Source: Leptasterias polaris
Taxonomy: Eukaryota > Echinodermata > Asteroidea > Forcipulatida > Asteriidae
DNA: 64,000 nucleotides
NCBI GenBank assembly: GCA_037783415.1
Contig: JAZGTN010000231.1
Coordinates: 310,001-374,000 of the forward strand
Reading direction: 5' to 3'
Both the position numbers and the translations under genes were made by a program. Positions 58,231-64,000 of the stretch are shown in pieces. The notes under the pieces were generated by a model. It saw nothing but the letters and a program-made list of their open reading frames with translations. It ran no database searches and was not told the origin of the DNA. Position 1 is the first letter of the stretch. Each line of letters starts with the position of its first letter.

Positions 58231-58854
58231 CCCATTCATAAATGCCAATTTGTTTAAAAGTGAAAGAATAATGAAAATCGGTGGTAAAAAAGACAATCTG
58301 TTTGTTTAGCGAATTTTCGAAGTTTGTACATTTTCAAAAACTTTTGTAAAATTCTGTTTTGAGCGCGTTGGGTTGTGTGCACGCGCGTGTCGAAAAGATT
58401 ACGCGCGGGTATACTAATAGCTGTATATTGCGTTCCGCGTAAGTAAATTGGCGTAAACAAGCTTGCGCGCCCAACACGCGAAGCCAGCCGTGTTTAAACA
58501 CTTCTAGCCGTGTTTATATCACACGTTTAAACACCCCCACGTGACGTGCTCTCCACCAATCAGAATGGATAAACTGTCCAAGGTATTTATGAATGTCCAA
58601 TCAAACGCGTTTAAAAAGAAGACTCGTTGATTTTTTTTTTTTTTTTTTAATTTATTTTATTTTTATTTTATTTTTTTGGGGGGGAGGTAAAGTAGGCCTA
58701 CTTAGTTTAGGATCGAAATAATGTGCAACTGTTTTTGTTTTTTACTCATATTTTGGTCATTCCTGAAAGGATGTACATTCGTAATTTTTTACGTGTCCCG
58801 ATATTGCTCTAAACCTATTATTACATTAAATTTTATGATGTTCATTACATTTAT

Positions 58855-58972
58855 GGTTGTTATTACATTTATGGTTGATTTTTATTACCTTTATGGTTGA
58901 TTGGGTTATTACATGTATGGTTGATTTGTATTACATTTATGGTTGATGGGTTTATTACATTTATGGGTGATA
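58855..58972. repeat. Short tandem repeat TTACATTTATGGTTGAT
   Basis: Several imperfect copies of TTACATTTATGGTTGAT with 1-5-bp variation. It directly borders the 3' end of the LRR-coding segment. Confidence 0.85.
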
Positions 58973-60471
58973 CATACACCCACCCAATGTTTCATTATCA
59001 GACAGATCCAGATCAACTAGTTTTTGCATGTCACTCAGTGACTCAAAAATAGGGGCCATGTCTTTCACTGTCAGCATGCAGCCTTTCAATATCAGCTTCT
59101 TGAGGTGTTTTAATCTCGTCATAGGAGGACCCCACGATGATGCACAACCACCCAAGGTTTCATTCCCACTCAGATTCAGAAAAGAAATATCAGTCATTTT
59201 AGTAAGACAATCTGCTAAATCACAATCAAACCTCCGTATGTCACAACTTTCAATGGAAAGATGATCTACACTCATCTGTGTTTATAACACTCTTCCAATA
59301 CATTGCAGCACAGAATTCCAAGAAAGTTTTGTGTATAAATACACATTGTTATAAATGTCTAACACCTTCAAGACACTCTCGCTAGTGAGAACACCTGCAC
59401 TTATTGCGGCATTGAATGCTTCCCTGTCAAAATCAAAATCTTTTTCTGTAAAGGAAAGAGACTGATTGGTAGAAATCAGACCATGTAGAGCAACCTTTCC
59501 AATTGAAATCAATATTTGTGATATTGCATCTTGTGACAAGTCTTCTGCTTTTCGTCTGAATATGTATCTCAATGCCTTAGTGTATAGTCGATTCATTGTG
59601 TCTGGGAGTTTTCCGGACTCTCTCCAGAGCAAGCACATCAAAAGCAGCAACATTGGACTCTTTGCCAAATCAGACAAGACTTCTGAAGATTGTATCTCCT
59701 CTATCAGCTTCCTTACTTTGTCGGGGTCTTCAGGGAAAATTTAGCTATATACTCCTCAATATTCGAATCTGAAACCCCTCAATTTCCACATTAGTGAAAG
59801 GCTTTTCAACCAATGATGAGCTACTGACTAGTATGTCAAGGGGAGGACGAGATGTGATAACTACCCAACATTTTTTGCACCGCTTTCGATTAAGAGCCTT
59901 GAGAATTGAACCAAATGAGGACTTGTTTAGCGTAGTGATTTGAAATTCATCAAATCCATCCAAGAGAATCAACACTTTGTCTTGGTTCTTGTCAATAAAC
60001 CTCGTTAAATAAGACCTACTAACAGTGCGTTGGTCTAAGAGCTGCTCAAAGATAGCATCAATAAGGTCTGAAGATTGTTTAAGTGCACGCATTTTCAAAA
60101 CAAGTTCAAACTCTTTCAGTATCTCACCCTCACCCATTGCCCAATCATAAGCAATTTTGTCAATAAGGGTCGTCTTTCCAAGACCTGCCGATCCACTAAT
60201 AACAATACGTTTGATTGAATTTCTCTCTCTTGTTTTAAATTGGAAAATACTTTCATATGATTCCATTTTTTGTTTCTCTTTTGCAATCTTCCCTTTCTTG
60301 TCAACAAGTTCAACTAAAACAAGCTTAGTGTAGATGTCCATTATGTGTATCTTATCATCACCAATCCATGGGAGCATCTTTACAAAGCTACCTGTAGTCT
60401 TGTACACTTCCTTCAATGCCTCTTTAGCTTCATCTGCAACAGCTTGAGCTGGATGATAGGGTCCGATGTTC
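58960..60471 (-). pseudogene. NLR-like NACHT-LRR gene, frame-broken or fragmentary
   Basis: A minus-strand frame from about 60471 to 59745 encodes a NACHT domain: Walker A GSAGLGKTTLI, Walker B VLILLDGFDEF and WVVITSRPP, preceded by YTKLVLVELVDKKGK. The frame is lost at 59772-59774 and shifts again at 59736-59739, each time by the lack of one T in a T-run. It then resumes as EVLSDLAKSPMLLLLMCLLW down to 59282. A third frame (59275-58960) encodes leucine-rich repeats with LNLSGNETLGG and LDLSDNETLGG. The winged-helix to LRR segment is much shorter than usual, so a deletion is likely. The 5' limit is chosen at a strong acceptor (TTTTTCCTTCTC...TTAG); the frame itself is open to 60557. NLRs act in innate immunity and are often expanded in invertebrate deuterostomes. 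It may be a pseudogene or an allele with sequence errors. Confidence 0.8.
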
Positions 60472-60609
60472 CTAATGGACGATAAGAGAAGGAAAAACAA
60501 ATCACCACATATCAACAAGTTTCTTTTACTTTGTATATTGGTGATTCTATATGACATATCATTAGGAACTTTTCACAGATTGGAGGTATGGTGACCGCTC
60601 TATACCCTT

Positions 60610-60870
60610 ATTGTGAAGAACTAGAGAGGTAAAACAAAATACAAAATTGAGAGGTGAACAAGAAATAGCATATTCGGTTAGGAAACAAAATCACAATTTA
60701 AGAGGTTAAACAACAAAAAAGTTGAGAACAAGAAAAAAACAAATCGCCGAGTGAAAAAAATAAAAATTGGAGAGGAAAACAATGATACAATTGGAGAGGT
60801 ATAAAAAAAGAAAAATTGAAGGGTGAAAAAAGGATTCGAGAGGTGAAAACAATAATTTCGGTAACGAAAA
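60610..60870. repeat. Degenerate tandem repeat upstream of the NLR fragment
   Basis: A loosely repeated motif of about 30 bp, like GAGAGGTGAAAACAAnAAT, occurs eight or so times with heavy divergence. Confidence 0.6.
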
Positions 60871-60871
60871 A

Positions 60872-61841
60872 CACAACATCAACTAGCCCCATGAATAAGG
60901 GCCAATCCACCCGTATCCGTGGCCCTAGCACCATTGCAAACCTATGTTTGTGCCCCATTGAGATTTTAAAACATCAACCTGCTCAAATTGGCTCCCGCCG
61001 GCACTATTGCACATACACATAAAACGTATGTTTGGCGAGTCTTGTATTTGCATTTACGCCGCGGCACGGGGACGATGTCACCAAGCGGAGGCGGACGGGC
61101 GGATCGCGGGTTGACAGAAGAATTTGGCAGGAGTGTGAAAAGGTTTTAACCGCAAATATTTATGTCACCGTTTGCGAATTGGGGCAAAAACACGTGAATA
61201 TTTACGTAAATAATCACGCAAATGTATGTTTGAGGTCCCTTCAGGGCCACCATACTTAATCATTTTAGTGAGGTAATGATGATTTCTCATCACATCGGCA
61301 TTCCCCGTTATTCAAGGCCTATGTGAAATCCCTTTCTGGGTGTGCTTGGTAAAAAAGGAAAAACTTCACCGTGGAGTCACCAGTGTGCGTTCATGATCAG
61401 GTGAAGGAGGCCGACACCAACGTTACAGTTTTGAAGATTTCCCTCGAACATATAGGTCTAACCTCCAATTCCTTGTGAACCTATTCTAAACATCGACAAG
61501 GTAAGGGATCTTTCTGCATTGTACACTGCAAAAACGTTGGTCAAATCATTTGACACATTTTGTTGGGCAAAGTAACTTCCACAATTATTGGTCGATAATT
61601 GCCCAACGAAAGCAATAATTGGTGTTGTTGCGCAAACATGTTGTTTGCCCATTTTTTTAATAAGAAGTGGAACAAAAGTGGCTGTGACCGTGTCGTCTCT
61701 CTTAAACGAGCGGGGTTGCCCAGTGGTTATACTATAGATCCAATTGGAAGATTAGTTTTTAACTAAATATGAAGTTGTGTTTCCTATTCAGTCGTACATA
61801 GTCGTGATAGTTGCAGGGCGAGCAAAACAGTGACACTACCT
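60872..61841. other. No gene seen
   Basis: Open frames at 61032-61259 and 61652-61458 show no domain. A short palindromic stretch with CAAAACGTTGGTCAAATC- and ATTATTGG-type repeats lies near 61530-61640. A tRNA-like trace (GGGTTGCCCAGTGGTTAT) lies near 61715. Confidence 0.4.
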
Positions 61842-63980
61842 CAGGCACGTAGGAAGATGACTTTAACAGGGGGGCCAGGTAATATCGTGAAATTTGCCTG
61901 GTCACTCACCTTAATTATTATACACTTTACCCGAATCCCTAGATCACCAGAATTGCATAAAATCGTTTAATGTACTATCAGTTTAAATCCTCGATGTAAA
62001 ACTTGAAGTTAAAAATATTTGTGTAAACATGGAGGTAGGAAGTGTAAAGTTGCACAGCGCACACAGGCTTCTCCATTTGTGACTAAAATAAACTTGAGGG
62101 GTGGGGTCCAGGGGCCGGCCTCACGGCCCCTGGTGGGGCCGAGGGGCGAAGCCCCGGTGGGGGTCCAGGGGGCGAAGCCCCCTGGAGCTCTGAGCTTTTG
62201 GCGTTTTGGGGTCGAAAAATCAAGCCTCCGTGTACCTAAATACAGAGGAAAAGAGCACTTCTGATCAATATCAATCGTCTAATTTTACAGGAAAATTTCC
62301 TGTAACATCAACGAAGGAGTCCTAGAAAATGTTAATCCCACGCTGGCTTTTGTATGCATAACAGGGGCGGATCCAGGATTTTTTAAACCGGGGGGCACAA
62401 CGGCGCAACCAGGATTTTGTATTAGAGGGTAAACCCAAAATGGGTGGGGTCCAGGGGCGAAGCCCCAGTGGGGGTTCAGGGGGCGAAGCCCCTTGGAGCT
62501 CTGAGCTTTTGGCGTTTTGGGGTCGAAAAATCAAGCCTCCGTGTACCTAAATACAGAGGAAAAGAGCACTTCTGATCAATATCAATCGTCTAATTTTACA
62601 GGAAAATTTCCTGTAACATCAACGAAGGAGTCCTAGAAAATGTTAATCCCACGCTGGCTTTTGTATGCATAACAGGGGCGGATCCAGGATTTTTTAAACC
62701 GGGGGGCACAACGGCGCAACCAGGATTTTGTATTAGAGGGTAAACCCAAAATGGGTGGGGTCTAGGAGCGAAGCCCCGGTGGGGGTTCAGGGGGCGAAGC
62801 CCCTTGGAGCTCTGAGCTTTTGGCGTTTTGGGGTCGAAAAATCAAGCCTCCGTGTACCTAAATACAGAGGAAAAGAGCACTTCTGATCAATATCAATCGT
62901 CTAATTTTACAGGAAAATTTCCTGTAACATCAACGAAGGACTCTTAGAAAATGTTAATCCCACGCTGGCTTTTGTATACATGCATAAGAGGGGCGGATCC
63001 AGGATTTTTTAAACCGGGGGGCACAACGGCGCAACCAGGATTTTGTATTAGAGGGTAAACCCAAAATGGATGGGGTCTAGGGGCGAAGCCCTCTGAAGCT
63101 CTGAGCTTTTGGCATTTTGAGGGGTAAAAAATCAAGCCTCTGTGTGCCTGAAACCGAGAAATAGACGCACTTTTTAAGCTCTTCTGATCCATACCAATCT
63201 TCAAATTTTACTCAAAGAAACTGTTAACCCACAAATCTCGCGTTTGGATCTGGTCGCTGCAATATCTGGTTTCATGCATATTCATTCAAAATAGTTCAAG
63301 CTTAGTGTAGTCTTTACTTGAATGCCAGAACGACATGAAATATACTTTATCCAGGACAAATTGGCACGTCAGGTTTCAAACGCTTATGTTATCGTGCAAA
63401 TCTAAGCAATTACAAGTGACATATCATGAAAGATTCATTTTGGCAGAAAGAAACAAATTTGATAGGCATAGGATGAAAAAGAAATCCATCCTGCCGCTTG
63501 GGGAAAAGATACCACACACACTTGTGGCTAAATTTTTAAGCAGGTAGATAATAAAATAATAATAATAATAATAATTTTACCCGGGGGGAACGTGCCCCCT
63601 GGGCCTCCCCCCTGGATCCGCGCCTGCATAAGGAATGGGCGCCTCCTAGGATCCCTTCACTGTTGACCCCATACTGTGTGGTACAAATTAAAAAAAATTG
63701 GGGCCGGACATTCCTGCGCACGTGTTCAATTTACGTCTGTTGCATGGGCGGAAGCACCGACGAAGAAACTTCAAGATTCCGTAAGCAAAATGTATTCAAA
63801 TAGCCACTTTGTCAATGTGATCTGATTAAATGTCCTACAGAGACTGCAGTACTATTCCCTCAGAACACTTGAACAAGCCAATTTATCATCCGGACAATTT
63901 TTTTTTAGGGGGGCCTGGCCCCCCCGCATTTTTTTCAGCGGGGGCCAGTGGCCCCCGGCCCCCCGGTTCCTACGTGCCTG
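61842..63980. mobile_element. Candidate 2.1-kb DNA transposon, 14-bp perfect TIRs
   Basis: CAGGCACGTAGGAA at 61842-61855 is exactly inverted at 63967-63980 (TTCCTACGTGCCTG). CTACC lies beside both ends, apart from one extra T on the left, and may be a target duplication. The interior holds the 311-bp array and more GC-rich palindromic patches near 63570-63640 and 63910-63966. No transposase frame was seen, so the element would be non-autonomous. Confidence 0.6.
62100..63130. repeat. Tandem array, 311-315-bp unit, about 3.3 copies
   Basis: The segment from GGTGGGGTCCAGGGGCGAAG to the next occurrence repeats at 62441, 62752 and 63067. Units contain GGGGCGGATCCAGGATTTTT, CGGGGGGCACAACGGCGCAA and ACAGGAAAATTTCCTGTAA. 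The first copies are nearly identical and the last is more diverged. Confidence 0.93.
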
Positions 63981-64000
63981 CTACCGTTGAATTATTTTCA

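Larger units (their letters stand above)
53445..58854. other. Intergenic region, no confident gene
   Basis: Apart from an exon-like plus-strand segment at 53544-53592, no coding exon is supported. It holds a palindromic array (55484-55605), a 450-bp palindrome (55836-56284), a tRNA-like repeat near 56830-56920, a poly(C) run near 56990-57000, and a hairpin element (58071-58230). The short open frames at 54322-54931 and 57413-57616 show no domain. Confidence 0.5.

Overview
The window is invertebrate deuterostome nuclear DNA, most likely from an echinoderm or relative (sea-star-like). This is inferred from intron-rich animal genes with long introns, an NLR-type NACHT gene, tRNA-derived SINEs, CR1/L2-type LINEs and many small inverted-repeat DNA elements. 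There is no bacterial-style operon, rRNA or CRISPR array. The species cannot be fixed from the sequence alone.

Layout. (1) 1554-16095, plus strand: a complete five-exon Wnt gene of the Wnt2/2b type. The spliced product is 437 residues, all 24 conserved cysteines and the acylated serine are present, and the protein ends in an unusual 88-residue basic tail. Its introns hold a SINE (2407-2793) and a 5'-truncated LINE with an open reverse-transcriptase frame (4637-5952). (2) 16.9-21.1 kb: intergenic, with MITEs and a tRNA-like repeat. (3) 27512-21168, minus strand: a five-exon ABHD14 alpha/beta hydrolase (280 residues, N-terminal membrane anchor, full catalytic triad). (4) 51885-31810, minus strand: a complete fifteen-exon aminoacylase-1 gene (ACY1, 413 residues), directly upstream of ABHD14 on the same strand. 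ABHD14A and ACY1 are also same-strand neighbours in the human genome, so this looks like old microsynteny between two enzymes linked to acetyl-amide chemistry. (5) 52-58.9 kb: no confident gene, but several striking palindromes and a candidate alternative first exon at 53.4 kb. (6) 60471-58960, minus strand: an NLR-like NACHT/LRR gene or remnant whose frame is broken at two T-runs 33 bp apart. (7) 61.8-64.0 kb: a 2.1-kb element bounded by 14-bp perfect inverted repeats and filled by a roughly 311-bp tandem array.

Much of the non-coding DNA is repetitive. It includes a family flanked by TTAA and starting AAGG (at least five copies), a MITE family with TATAGACC ends, a family with GGGGTGCGTTTT ends, a family with GGGCCnATTTCA ends, SINEs with GCGCTATATAA-(ATT)n tails that resemble the LINE tail, a 70-bp minisatellite in an ACY1 intron, and many 11-24-bp poly(G)/poly(C) runs. 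I found no convincing new molecular system. The most interesting items are the Wnt2 tail, the ABHD14-ACY1 pairing, the interlocked inverted repeats in ACY1 intron 1 and the TTAA element family. Splice sites were assigned by eye from GT/AG signals, reading phase and family similarity.
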